From the NCBI RefSeq assembly GCF_050908995.1, contig NC_135118.1:6014001-6078000 (forward strand): a stretch of 64,000 nt of DNA. Reading direction: 5' to 3'. A program made the position numbers and the translations under genes. A model generated the notes under the pieces. The model worked only from the letters and a program-made list of their open reading frames with translations. It ran no database searches and was not told the origin of the DNA. The DNA is from Andrena cerasifolii (lineage: Eukaryota > Arthropoda > Insecta > Hymenoptera > Andrenidae). Below, piece after piece: positions 1 through 11,200 of this stretch (its first letter is position 1; each line of letters opens with the position of its first letter).

Positions 1-420
1 AAATCTAGTCTTTAATCGAAGCATTTGTTTTTCCAATGCATAGTTTTTATTTTATGGAGGAAAAATAAGTGTTTCTTTCTACGAAAGTCGATCATTCCAC
101 TTTAAACATCTGCCATTTTGTCCAGGATTAATATTTTATGAAACGGAACGATTAAAGACTAGATAAACTATTGTAGTAACTAAATCTTCTTCGTTTTTTT
201 TATTTCAGATAACCCAGTTCCGAATAATGTTGGTCACCGCAAAACGTGTTTCTAAAAACAGCTTCCGGGAAATCAGTTGTAATTGTGCAATAACTAAATA
301 TTTTTAAACCAAAACATAATAGAATAACCTGTTAAAGTGTTCTTCATCTGAGTAAAAAAACCAGTGCATAAAAATATGCATGTACTTTCTCAAATTATTC
401 TCAAAGAATCGATTCATATT

Positions 421-449
421 CTACCACCTGGGGGTAGGTAACCCCTTAA
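421..449. mobile_element. Solo terminus of a TTAA-flanked element
   Basis: Read on the minus strand from 449, the sequence is TTAA followed by GGGGTTACCTACCCCCAGG. This resembles the terminus of the TTAA-flanked foldback at 56632 (GAGGTTATGCCTACCTGC) and, more loosely, those at 17714 and 22547. No matching end is visible between 1 and 420, so the partner is either outside the window to the left or lost. The AT-rich DNA at 1-420 shows nothing else recognisable. Confidence 0.4.
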
Positions 450-464
450 GTTGTAGACCCCATA

Positions 465-705
465 GGGTAGATGTACCGTTTGTGGCCATTGCACTGTTTT
501 TGGCCATGTGCATAATTATCTTACTTTTAAACTGCTTGCAGATCATTATTATGTGGAGAATTTCACATGATAAATATTTTGTTTAGTATACCACCAGAAA
601 TTTAAGGTTACATTTATTGCTTACACGGAAAAATATTATATTTTTTTAAGAAGTAGCCAAAACTGGTTCAATATCTTAAAGTGGCCACAAATGGTGCGTC
701 CACCC
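465..705. mobile_element. TA-flanked MITE, 241 bp
   Basis: The left end GGGTAGATGTACCGTTTGTG and the reverse complement of the right end GGGTGGACGCACCATTTGTG form imperfect TIRs, flanked by TA at 463-464 and 706-707. The interior is AT-rich and has no coding capacity. The head of the TIR resembles those at 46779-46986, but the following phrase (TTTGTGGCC) differs. The TA target suggests Tc1/mariner/pogo-type mobilisation; the assignment is inferred. Confidence 0.7.
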
Positions 706-3070
706 TATAATGAATTTCAGACATCCTTATTCTCACTTTTTCAAGTCGCTTATTTTTGGAATCTCAAGTTTCACTTTAGCACCCTCCATTTAGGCACACG
801 CATTAACGCTTCGTTGCATACTGTTGCAAATATGCAACATATGTTCTCTTCTTTTTTTTGTTGCAACTAGCATGTCGTGTGGTATAACTACTCTATCATG
901 AATAATTATAGGTACATATCCTAGTGTCTAAACATTTACATGAATCGCGTTGAACGTTGCAATTCCGCGATTTTTAAGTAATCATAATCGTAATAGCGGA
1001 AAAGTGGAAAAATAAAAAAAAATTGTTTTTATTATTATTAAAATTATTATAATTTTTTTATTATTTCCCCCTTATTATTATCACTTGTACGAGTCCAAAA
1101 ATATATTTATTTCCAAACTGAAAGAAGTTATGCAACGAAGGGTTAAATACTGCGAAGCATACTCAACCCAGTGTCCTATCCATACCATTTCCACCTTCAT
1201 GAACCAATTTACCAACGCGTCTACGTTCCCTCATTCTTTGCCTCTACAGCAGCTAATTGCTTATTAATCTGCCATCGATTAGCTCGTGAACAAGTATCGA
1301 TGTTCTGGCATGGAGCCGAGCCTCTTCCAGAACGAGTATCGATGTCCCCAGCGGATCCTGGTGTCTGGTGGTTTGCAGGATCACGCGGCGCGTACCTGGC
1401 GGAGGCACGGCGCCGCGTACGTCCTCCTGGAGCGGAGTTTAAACGATTAACGCGAGCGGTTTCCCGCGAATAATCGATGTCCCCGATGTCCTCGGGCGTA
1501 CGGCAAAGTTCTCGGATCCAGCACGGTATTTCACGGGGGATTAAGCGGCTTACGTTTTCGTTCGATCGCGCGCCTCCGACCTCTCTTTCGCCGTTGAGAA
1601 TTATCTGCCTCGCGTTCATTATATTTCTCCTTTTTCCCCCCTGCCTCTTCCGTCGCCCCTGGCTCTGTATCCTCGTACAAGGTCCATGAAAACCTACGAC
1701 GCCGCTGTGATCGTACGATACGCCGTTTTCCCTACTCGTTTTTTCCCAGTGCGGTGGGAAATACCTGGAGTCCCCATCCGATAGAGATTTATAGTTTCAT
1801 CAACGTGACAGCGCACGTCTGCTGGCCGATGACAGATAACCCACTCTGATTCGATCGAACACCGGAGGACGCCGGACTGTTGAAAGTTTTCAGCGTGATG
1901 CAATCGAAAGGGGAATGGGCGAGTGTTTCTGTTGGTTTTCAGAGATAGGGAAACTTTACGGGAAATGCGGGCGAGTCGATCGAAACCAGTTCAACGAATC
2001 GCGGTGATCTCTTTGCGGATATTCCGTCAGACACGCAATGTGTTGCGTATCTTGTCACTCCTACATGAGCATATAGGATCTTCCAAATTTACAAGAACAG
2101 TTAGGTCCAGATTTAAAAAAATCCAAGACCGATTTCCTTCTCCCACTCAATCCTCAGAAGTTAATATCACTAGCTACATAAGACCGTACATCCGACAAGA
2201 CTTCCCTGTCTCCAAAAGCAAAACTGAAGCTATCTCTCCAGCTGCGTTCTCGCCTCATCCGCACCGCCACTGGGAACCTTCAGACCTCACGGAAAACGCA
2301 TTATATAACAATTTGTCGACCGTGCAAGACCGCACGCCCGATGCCAAGTGGTCTGGTACATCGTGAATCAACCTCGCGGCGAGGAAGATCGCGATTTATT
2401 CAAAACGACGGTCGCTTAAAAGTCGCCCCGAAATACGTTTCAACGTACTTGCTCGGGAATAAACGCAGCGGAGAGTCACGAAGGTGGGCAGTGTCGGTGA
2501 GAATCGAACGCGAGTCGATCGGGAAAGATGGGATCTCTGCAGGGTGTCTCGACAAGGGGCGGGGGTTGGAAGGGTAAGCCGCTTTGCGAAACCAGCGGAA
2601 TCGCGCGCGGCAGACGAAGGAGGAAGGGAGTAAGCGATTAGGTAAACCCAGGATTAGTTGGACGCCAGTGCTCCCTTCGTTTCGGATCGAGGTGCTTCCG
2701 CCTCCGCCCGCTCCTATTCGGCCTAGGAGAGTTCGATTGCCGCCGCTAATAATGCTACCCCTGATTTACATGATTGGATTGGCGTTGCGAAATTGAAACT
2801 GCCGCCCGCCACCGCGTCCTATCCTTGTATCGGCATGCAAATGCTGGAAATTAGCTGGGCGCAGGACGGATATCGGGCGACGTCCTGCTTGTAGAAGAAC
2901 CGAATCATGTCTCCCTACTCGAGACCGAATCGCGTACGCAATGTCTCCTTGATTTGCTCCTGTCACCTTTACGTTGACACGTGGCGTGTGTTCGACGGGT
3001 GACTCGAAGGTGACGGAAGAATCTCGAATGGGAAATGGCAGGAATTTGATATTGATCTTTGAGTACCTAT
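706..3070. other. Non-coding stretch, no gene recognised
   Basis: It is AT-rich to about 1200 and GC-richer with many CpGs from 1300 to 3060. The open frames here have no recognisable domain and overlap on both strands. No paired terminal repeats, RNA gene or tandem array was seen. The phrase ATCGATGT recurs three times between 1296 and 1480, which looks fortuitous. Confidence 0.5.
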
Positions 3071-3460
3071 CAATAGCTGGCCACACACGGGGAGGTTTCT
3101 CCGCGGTCTTCATCCGTCGCGGACAAACCCGCGATCAAAGTCTGCGGCGGATCGAAACTGCAAATACCCACTAACATACAACGAAAGTTCACAGACAAGT
3201 CGCGTTGGATAAATCGGTCACAGATAAAACTGCGTGTTAAGGGATGAAACCGCTAGTTTATCCGCGGATTTCATCGAAACTATGGACTATCGTCTTGTTG
3301 AAAGTTTTCTCAGTTGTCATACAGACTTGATTGGGATTGAAGTTTGTCAAGAGAACTGTGACGGTAAATCGATCATAGACATGCACCACTAACATGCAGT
3401 TAAGTCCGCAGACTTGAAACGCGACGGATGAAGACCGCGAGGAAACCTCCCCGTGTGTGA
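3071..3460. mobile_element. Harbinger-like MITE abutting a longer relative
   Basis: The left end (CAATAGCTGGCCACACACGG) is followed by a long stretch whose reverse complement closes the element at about 3415-3460 (CCTCCCCGTGTGTG). The right half (about 3340-3450) is homologous to the right TIR of the neighbour at 3461-4256, including the shared phrase CATAGACATGCACCACTAAC. The expected last bases of its right TIR (GGCCAGCTATTGA) are missing at the junction but are present at the far end of the neighbour. Either the neighbour inserted into this element's end or the two recombined there. Confidence 0.65.
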
Positions 3461-4256
3461 ATAGCTGGCCATACACGGAGAGATTTCCCGGCGGTTTTCT
3501 CCGTCGCGTTTCAAGTCGGCGGACTTAACTGCACGATAGTGGTGCATGTCTATGAACGATTTATACCGTCACGGTTCTGGTGACAAACTTCAACCGCGTG
3601 ACAAAACAGTTGTTCAACATTAACGTGCAGTTTTCCTCCGCAGATAAAACCGACAGGTCAAAATTGAAAAAACTAAAATGTCATCTAACGATATCGACAC
3701 ACGTTTTATGAGTAAAGTATTCATAAAAAAACTTATAGAAATTTATGAACAACATCCTGCGTTGTGGAAAACAACGGACAAAAAAGTTTATTTAAATAAA
3801 AATTTAAAAGATAGAGGTTACACCGCTCTGGTTGCATTTTGCAAAGTCACATATCCGGAAGCCGACACACGATTTGTAAAAAAAAAAAATACAGAACCTG
3901 AGGGGCTGTTTCCGGAAGGAACTAAAAAAAGTCGAAAGTTCCAAACGCTCGGGTAGTGGTACCGACGATATTTACGTACCACAGTTATGGTATTTCGATT
4001 TATCATTATTTACAAAGAATAATAATAATAGTAAGATTTTTCAGTTTTTTCAATTTCGACCTGTCGGTTTTATCTGCGGACAAAAGCTGCACGTTAATGT
4101 TGAACAACTGTTTTGTCACGCGGTTGAAGTTTGTCACGAGAACCGTGACGGTATAGATCGTTCATAGACATGCACCACTAACATGCAGTTAAGTCCGCCG
4201 ACTTGAAACGCGACGGAGAAAACCACCGGGAAATCTCTCCGTGTATGGCCAGCTAT
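3461..4256. mobile_element. Foldback Harbinger-like element with long TIRs
   Basis: The two arms (about 3461-3673 and 4043-4256) are near-perfect inverted repeats of roughly 210 bp, starting ATAGCTGGCCATACACGG. Between them lies a single MADF-type exon and no DDE transposase. A direct TGA flanks both sides (3458-3460 and 4257-4259); a TA target is the alternative reading. MADF/SANT-like accessory genes are typical of PIF/Harbinger elements, which supports the assignment. The element looks non-autonomous: accessory exon retained, nuclease lost. Confidence 0.75.
3678..4030 (+). pseudogene. MADF (SANT/Myb-like) accessory exon, frameshifted
   Basis: The frame opens at ATG 3678. It encodes a MADF-like DNA-binding start with FIKKLIEIYEQHPALW, an aromatic/basic region and FVKKK. 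The open frame then runs off into an unrelated tail ending at 3956, but the +1-shifted frame continues the domain perfectly: NLRGCFRKELKKVESS, then GSGTDDIYVPQLWYFD, the usual end of a MADF domain. The break is in a run of 12 A at 3878-3889, one base longer than the domain needs, so it may be real decay or a homopolymer error. A GTAAGA donor-like site follows at 4031, just before the right TIR, so this looks like first coding exon only. In PIF/Harbinger elements the MADF partner binds the termini and helps bring in the nuclease; here that role is inferred from family. Confidence 0.75.
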
Positions 4257-4310
4257 TGATGCAAAGCCTTCGCAAACCTATACCCCGCGGCTACTTTTGA
4301 GCGACACCTA

Positions 4311-5245
4311 GGGTAGGCCGGGTCGAATCGGATCACAGGGCGAATCGGGTCGAAATAAGAATTTAGTCCATATTTCCTACGTCGCGATAGAAATTAGCAC
4401 TCCAATCGTTCGTAGTACCTCGTCTCTATCCCCCGCACCTACCGCGAAAGCCCGTTAATTGTTTTAAGTGATTGTTTAGAGCTGGCACACGTTTTCACTG
4501 ACATGGACGCGTGCGAACGTTACAATTCTGGTCCGAATCTAACCTACGTAATCTGCAATTTCTTATTTAAAATAAAAAGTAAGCTTGAAAATTCCCATGT
4601 GTTTATTGTTATTAGTTTGCACGATGTCCAAGTTTAGTATTTGATGTATTTTAGACTGTTATATCATAATATGTTTATGTAATCTACACCCTTTGAAATA
4701 CTTATATATGGGGCTAATCGGATCACGTTATTTGGGGTGAATCGGATCACTCTTTATTTTTTAAATGACGAAAAAAAGAAATAAATTAATGGTCTTAAGA
4801 AGATGGCATTGTATTTACTCTGGTGAAAAATTTAATTCGTCCACTTTCAGAAGATTATCTAAGAAGAGTGATGCCACGAGAATTGTGCTGATAGAGGCGG
4901 CAAAAAACGACAATATTCTTCCGATCTGTGTGCTGACTTCACTGTCATTAAATTAGATTTGTTTAAGTTAATTCTAAAGATTTTGCTTTGAAAATTTCAG
5001 TTTTTTTTTCAGAAATTTATGGGTTACCCGATTCGCCCCAAATTTCGGGGCCAATCGGATATTCCTCACTTTTTGTTTTTTTGTTTACAGAAGAAACACT
5101 TTTGTTTAATTTTATTTTCTATTATTAATTTTAAAGCCAAAGGTGTACTGATCACGAATATATAATAAAAAATTAGTTTTTTAATGTATGACTAGTATTC
5201 TTTTACCGTCAAACACAAAGTAATCCGATTCGCCCCGGTCTACCC
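4311..5245. mobile_element. TA-flanked element, phrase GAATCGGATCAC
   Basis: The left end GGGTAGGCCGGGTCGAATCG and right end (reverse complement GGGTAGACCGGGGCGAATCG) are TIRs of about 28 bp, flanked by TA at 4309-4310 and 5246-5247. The TIR phrase GAATCGGATCAC returns at about 4713-4726 and 4740-4752, and inverted around 5029-5066, so it also serves as a subterminal repeat. A 63-codon frame at 4765-4956 has no recognised domain. Length 935 bp. Classed as a non-autonomous TA-target element, probably pogo-like. Confidence 0.8.
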
Positions 5246-5271
5246 TACTTATTACTCGCATCATATAAATC

Positions 5272-5654
5272 TTAACCCTTCATGGTCACGCGCGGTGTGT
5301 CGCACCCCAGGATATGTCTTTGCCAATATTTCTGAAAATTCCTAAAGCTGAATAATAAAATTTAAAAATTTGGTGCATTTTAACAAAAAAGATCGCTTTT
5401 ATCCACAACTATTTTTTCAAATACAAACTTCAACATATGAAAATTCACATGTCTAAGAAAAGACTATTATTAAAGCATCATAACAGAATTATTACTCAAA
5501 AGTTAGAAGATCCAAAAATTCGAAAATGCTAACTGAAAAGTTAAAAGATTCAAGAATATGAAAATGCTAACTCAATCTATCCGAGCTGCCGCTGAGATGC
5601 ATTGAACTCCGTGCGAACAATTTGTAATTATAAGGTGTGACCACTAAGGGTTAA
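5272..5654. mobile_element. TTAA-flanked MITE, 'CCCTTCRTGGTCAC' family, copy 1
   Basis: TTAA at 5272-5275 and 5651-5654 flanks TIRs that start CCCTTCATGGTCAC on the left and CCCTTAGTGGTCAC on the right strand. The interior is AT-rich, with CTAAGAAAAGACTATTATTA near the middle, shared in diverged form with the other copies. No coding capacity. The TTAA target and CCC terminus fit piggyBac-type mobilisation (inference). Confidence 0.8.
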
Positions 5655-8044
5655 TATCTTGAATACTGTTCGACGATGAAGTAGGTGTCTGGCTTCATAC
5701 ATTATCATTTCGCTGTTGCTCGAAAACTTTCCAGGACGATGTTACGTATCCTACCTGAAAGAAACGTTTTCGCGTGTCGACGGTTTGCACGCAAAAATGC
5801 ACCCTTTGTTCCCGTTCCGGTGCACGTATATTCTATTTCCCGGTACCGTCTGCCCGATGATCTAGAGGCAAGCCGCCCCGGAAAAATGCGCCAGAGATCC
5901 TCCAAGTCGGAATGATATTGAATCGTTCCCTCGTGTCGGACGTCGGGCCAGCCACCAATATATTTCATAGACGGATACAACAAAAGGACACGGTTTCCAC
6001 GGAGAGGCCTCTCTCCAGAGAGATTAGTATGCTCGTATCTGCATGCCGCAAGATCGTATCTGCCGCGAGCGCGGTCCTTTGTGGGTTTTTGTTTGCGTTG
6101 CGTACGTATTTATGTGAGCGTTCTCCACTCCTCCTTTCCACCCCCGCCGCCCCCGTCGACGACGTCTCTTCCTCCTGGTTCCTCTTCTTCAACCTCTTCC
6201 GTTTTCTACGCCATAACCACGTGGGCAGTGGAAGCGATCCTCTTCGGGAACGCTTCCAATGATCTGCCTTGCCTTGGCGATTTTTTCAAAGTTACTTTCG
6301 GGGTATAACCGATCCTCGAAAAGGATCTTGCAGTGGTAATAAGGAAAGCGGTGCTTTCGCACTGTTTTCGTTGAGTAATTTGGAGAAGATTCTTGAGTTA
6401 ACGATATTTAGATTTGAGAATGACGTTATGAGTTTAAGCCTTAAAGATTGACTGCTCGAAAAAACAGCAATAGAGTTACCAAATCCAAATGCAGGAGTAA
6501 TGCAAAAATAGTAATACGCCCCGATACTACTTATTATTAGATCTGCATTCGAAGGAATCAACGACTCCACCCGCCTCACCACCCTCCAGAAGATAATTGT
6601 AAAAATATTAAGCGCGCAACTGACAGAACTGTTTTTTTTATCAAGCTACGCTGAATTCGCAGTCCGCAGAAAGCCGAAAACAAATTTTAATTTAAAAGCT
6701 CCCGAGGGCAATTAGAACGAACCCCGAGGCCCCAATGTCGTTGTCCCAAAGCGAAGGAATTCGAGCCAACGGTGCCCGGGACATCCGTCGCCTTGGCGCA
6801 GCCCTAATCCCTACTGTGTACCAATTACCTCGTCCATTTTGGCCGCAGTTCATGCAAATTGGATTTCGGTTGCAGAAGACAGAGAGGAAGAGCCTCTCCC
6901 CTGCCCGCCGCCAGACCGCGGGACCTGGGCTTTGTCGTCGTTGAGGCGAACCGTGAGGATAAATGTGTCGCGCGCCCTGGAAACAGACCCTTCCAGCCAG
7001 GGGCCAATTGGACGGTCAAACGATCTTGAAGAAAAGATCCGTAAAATCGGTGTGGCGCTTTCAGCAAAAGCTGCACCCGTCCCGTGTTGCAATCTCTCTC
7101 TCTCTCTCCCTCTCAGACACAATGGGGGATATCGTTGTCACTGAGAAGCAACCGACGACAATGAGGCCAAGGACCGCGATAATCGGGCCCCGTTTTCCGT
7201 GCCACTCGATGCTCCGTAGACCGCAAACCAGCGGAAGAAAGGTAAACGATAGGTCGCTGCAGAAGGAAGGTAAACGTTTCACCCAACCGCGGAAGAATGA
7301 AAGCAGAACCGACGTTACATGGTTACACGACGCTGGCCTAATCCAATTGAGGGAACGACTCGTGCCAGTTTCCTTTTCGGGCTTCTAGAACTTGAATCGA
7401 ACTTTCCTCGTGCCCGGCCTTGTTTACTTCGGTCCGATGGGTCGCGCCGAGTACCGCGAACGTTTCGGATGATTCCCGACGGAATCCGGTATCGGTAAAG
7501 AGAAACGCGGTTTGGAAAGGGGGACAGAAGTGCATAATTTTCGATGAGCGTTTAAATGCTCCCCGGGACTTTCCGGGGCAAGGCAAAAAAAAGAAGGAAC
7601 GCTCGACATTTAGGAGTCCGAAGGGGATCAAGGTGCACGGTAATACCGGCCGTGCTGCAGCCATGGGAAACGTCGATGATCGTTCGTATATCGCTGGGAA
7701 AGGAAAAGAACCATTATGTAAAGATGAACTTTTTGTGGCAATCTCTGCGTCAATTAAATTACCACGATGCGTCCGGGCCCTGAGGTTCGATCGAGCCCCG
7801 ACGGTAAAGCGCAACCGTGCTAGCGAGAAACGTTCCCACGAGAAACGTATTAAACATATAGGCGCCTCACTCGAGAAAAGTAAATTGGCGGCTGTAATGC
7901 AGACGCGCGGAGGAGCCCGCGCGCTTGATAAGCGCAGCGCAACGGAGCCAATTTAGGGTCGCGAGGGATTCTCGAAAATATTTCGCCTGGAAAACTTCCG
8001 TTGCTCCCATGTACTGGGTGGTGGTTGGAAGAAATGATCAGAAG
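5655..8044. other. GC-mixed non-coding stretch
   Basis: It contains a (CT)n tract at 7093-7114 and many short frames on all strands without recognisable domains, several overlapping antiparallel between 6800 and 7950. No TIR pair or RNA gene was seen. CpG-rich segments around 5900-6250 and 6700-7900 may be regulatory, but nothing specific supports this. Confidence 0.45.
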
Positions 8045-8324
8045 TACTATTGCGAGATGAGAAGAAGCAAGACTACCGACAAGCTGGAATGTCACAGGGG
8101 CAAGGGAAATCGCCCGCTCGCGTCAACGTATCCCCTGCGACACAGTTCGCCCCGTGACGAAGAACGCGAACGAAACCAATCGCAACAATCCGCGGATTTG
8201 GACAGCCGCTAAGAACTGAAAAGTAGGACTTCTTGGAGAGGATAAGGTGGAGCGGGCGATTTCCCTTGCCCCTGTGATATTTCAGCTTGTGGGTAGTCTT
8301 GCTTCTTCTCATCTCGCAATAGTA
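8045..8324. repeat. 75-bp inverted repeat with 130-bp spacer
   Basis: The left arm 8045-8119 and right arm 8250-8324 are reverse complements over 75 bp with three mismatches (TACTATTGCGAGATGAG at the outer end, AAATCGCCCGCTC at the inner end). The right arm ends exactly at the TA where the 8325-9390 element begins. The spacer 8120-8249 is unique and CpG-rich. Frames through the arms are open, but all three differences would change the amino acid, so there is no sign of coding constraint. Confidence 0.85.
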
Positions 8325-9390
8325 GGGGAGACCGGGGCAAAGTGAACCCCGGGGTGAAATGAGCTTCCTTAATTTATTCTTTAACAATAGAATATATTTA
8401 GAAATTTTGGTGACGTAATAAATGTATGTAATACGACAATGATAATTATGCACACTCGAAAAATGGAAATTCATTTAAAAAATTAAAAATGAAGTTTTAG
8501 AGACTTCCAATTGTTTTTTTTTTCAATTTAGCTTTTTGGATAAATGAGTCTTAAATGTGTTATTTTAACTCTATTTTTTTCTGCGTGTTTATAACAAGCT
8601 TATAAACATACGTGTACACGCGTTTGAGAAAAGATTAATCTTAACATTATTAAATAATTAATTTTCCACTGAGTACACATTCGGGGCAAAGTGACCGGGG
8701 TAAACTGAACTGCAAAGAAAAGATGCGCGAGTGATGTGCGGAATAACATAACCTGTCAGCTACCTGGGAAACGACGCGGCGTGGTGGTTCCAGCGTCCTC
8801 GCAAATAATTATTTTCAATATATAAGGTATATTGAAGCCCATTTGAAAAAAAAATTTAGATAGAAAAATATATGTTTTTGGTGAGAAATTTATTTAGATA
8901 TTATAAGTACGTATTTTATTAAAAATTATGTATGTATTTGTTTTATTTATAATATGTCAGACTGTTCATGTAAACAAAGTTCCTTTAAAAACACATTTTC
9001 AGAAGAAAATGAGTTTAAGTTAGTAACACAAAGTACAAAGTTACAAAGTACAAATTATTAACATTAAGCTTGTATTAATGAAATATATTTAAAAAAAAAT
9101 AGTTTAAATATTTTAAAAGTTCTAATAAAGTTGATTTTATAATTATATCCTTCATTAAAACACGTATTTTATTTCTTACCCTCATATATGGGGTAAAGTG
9201 GTCGATTTTGCATTTTCTTTTCAAGTTGAATTTTAATATACTTTAAGTTTATTTTAAGTATCGATATTCGTCATTTATCAATAGTAGTGTTCAAATTAAA
9301 TTATAAATCTATTTTCACACATTTTTATTGAAAGGGAAAAATTTTATTCGACTTCAAACATTTTTCGTCCCACTTTGCCCCGGTCTCCCC
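8325..9390. mobile_element. TA-flanked element, phrase CAAAGTG
   Basis: The left end GGGGAGACCGGGGCAAAGTG and the right end (reverse complement GGGGAGACCGGGGCAAAGTG) are perfect over 20 bp, flanked by TA at 8323-8324 and 9391-9392. The phrase recurs inside as GGGGCAAAGTGACC near 8683 and TATATGGGGTAAAGTGG at 9185-9201. The interior is AT-rich without a transposase. Length 1066 bp. Same head as the elements at 4311 and 35867. Confidence 0.85.
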
Positions 9391-9392
9391 TA

Positions 9393-10291
9393 TGTACCTA
9401 CAGATATATCATTAATGTCAGTAGATCCTCTTTTGAGGAATTCTCTGACTAGGTGCGACGTAGAGGGAGACACAGCTTCTTTTCGCCAGGTTTTGCTAGT
9501 TGGAAACCTCTACTAATGATTTATAATAATAATTTTATGAGAATTTTATGATAATTATATAATAATTTTATAAGAAATTCTCTGTTATTTCATTTCGCCG
9601 CGTACCAGCGCGAAGAATGCTGAGTCTCGGAAGAATCCCCGCGCCTAGACCGAATTCCTTTTCGAAGCGTGTTGCGGTATCGCGGCAAGAAACCGTGCGT
9701 CGTTCCGTTCCGCGTGTATCCGCGGGAGTATCTGGTCGGTGACAAGCGGCGTGCACGCTTGCAATTGAGATTTCACGCACGTCTGCACGGCAGAAAGGTA
9801 ATTGCGTTAAACGGCGCGGTTGCGTATGCGACTGCTGCGCCCACCTGTGTTCAGCCCCCCCGTCCCTGTCTAAATAATAGAATTCACGGCATGCGTGCGC
9901 GCGCGCGCGCGCGCGCGTAACCGAAGAAGAGAAAACGACGCGTTTGATTGCGCGTCGTCGGCCTCGTCATCTCGCGCGCCGACACAAAACCCTATGGCAG
10001 CCGACTACTAATCGACCAGAGGTGATTCATTGGCCCTCTCCGCTGTCGACCGTCCGAGTTGCCGCGGCCGCGATACCATCGATTTCCTGGCTTTTCGAAT
10101 TTTGACTCACCGCCCGCCGCGTCGCGGCCCTTTCGTATGCAGCCGCGCGACTTTCTGCCCTCCCAGGTCGTACTTCCGAAGACTGGTGAACGACGGCTGG
10201 GGAATCTTAATGACTAAATGATGGTAATCGTTTAGCGTTCGGAGTTCAATGTGATTAAAGTTGACGGTAGTAGGTAAAGTATGATATAAGA
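9393..10291. other. GC-rich non-coding stretch with (GC)n tract
   Basis: A simple GC dinucleotide tract lies at 9897-9917 (21 bp) in a CpG-rich island running from about 9590 to 10200. Short AT-rich repeats (ATAATTTTATRA) occur at 9520-9575. No gene was recognised. Confidence 0.55.
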
Positions 10292-10293
10292 TA

Positions 10294-11198
10294 GGGGAAG
10301 GTGGGGTAAAACGGAACGCTTAACTTCGGAGGGTGATAACTTAAAATCGGGAGGAGAAAAAGACGCGAGACTTCAACAGGAGTCTTCAGTGGACCTTAGG
10401 CTATAAGATAATCAAAGTCATTGTTAAGAAAAATCTTTGGGAACGACGGAAAATGAAATTTACCGGAGGTATTGAAATCTTCGCCTCGCTGAAATGGTGG
10501 GGTGAGACGGAACACCCACTCGAAGACCGTGTAATCGTACAAAATCATTATTTTTATGATTTAAAATGTATTCGTTTATGTTAGAATCTATAAATATATG
10601 TTTTAGGTATAACTATTGCAAATAAAATATAGCAAAAATATATATTATGCATGTAAGAGAAAATATTTTGTTAGATAACATGAAAATTACGGAAAATAAT
10701 CAAATATAAATATAATATCGTAAAAGAAGGATAGATTAATACGGTTTGTTTATTATTTTATGATGAAAAATCACATAGCAATGTATCATCTTCCTTTTTA
10801 GCACTGGTGCAGGCCTCATGGGCCCACCCTTTACATGCAGTCATTTAGTAAACATTTAATATTTACACTTCAGCGCGAGGTAAAGAACTTTTTATATACG
10901 TCAAAATCTAGCGTAAGGACTATAGAATCCAACGATGTACTTGCCGTTATTAATTTTCCAAATCCAAGTACCGAAAAGTGGTCGAAAGTCCAACGCAATA
11001 TTGAAACGTCGATACCAGAAATTTGTCCAACTCTCTTAATGGAAAAATAACGCGTGCAGGGGTCTATGGTCTATCACAAAATGCTATGAGGACCCTTTGG
11101 TTCCATGTCACGCGATACCAACTCATTCGCAGCTCTTATCTAACAGAAACATTGGTGTTCCGTTTTACCCACCCGTTCCGTTTTACCCCACTTTCCCC
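10294..11198. mobile_element. TA-flanked element, phrase AAAACGGAAC
   Basis: The left end GGGGAAGGTGGGGTAAAACG and the right end (reverse complement GGGGAAAGTGGGGTAAAACG) are TIRs of about 27 bp, with TA at 10292-10293 and 11199-11200. The phrase is repeated inside: GGTGGGGTGAGACGGAAC at about 10496, and doubled at the right end (11160-11185). A 71-codon frame at 10835-11050 has no recognised domain. Length 905 bp. Confidence 0.8.
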
Positions 11199-11200
11199 TA

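Noticed and set aside
7780..7800. tRNA B-box-like GGTTCGATCGAGCCC
   Set aside because: No matching A box or cloverleaf stems around it.
8045..8324. MicroRNA-like hairpin
   Set aside because: Arms of 75 bp with a 130-bp loop exceed a typical precursor, and no known microRNA sequence was recognised.
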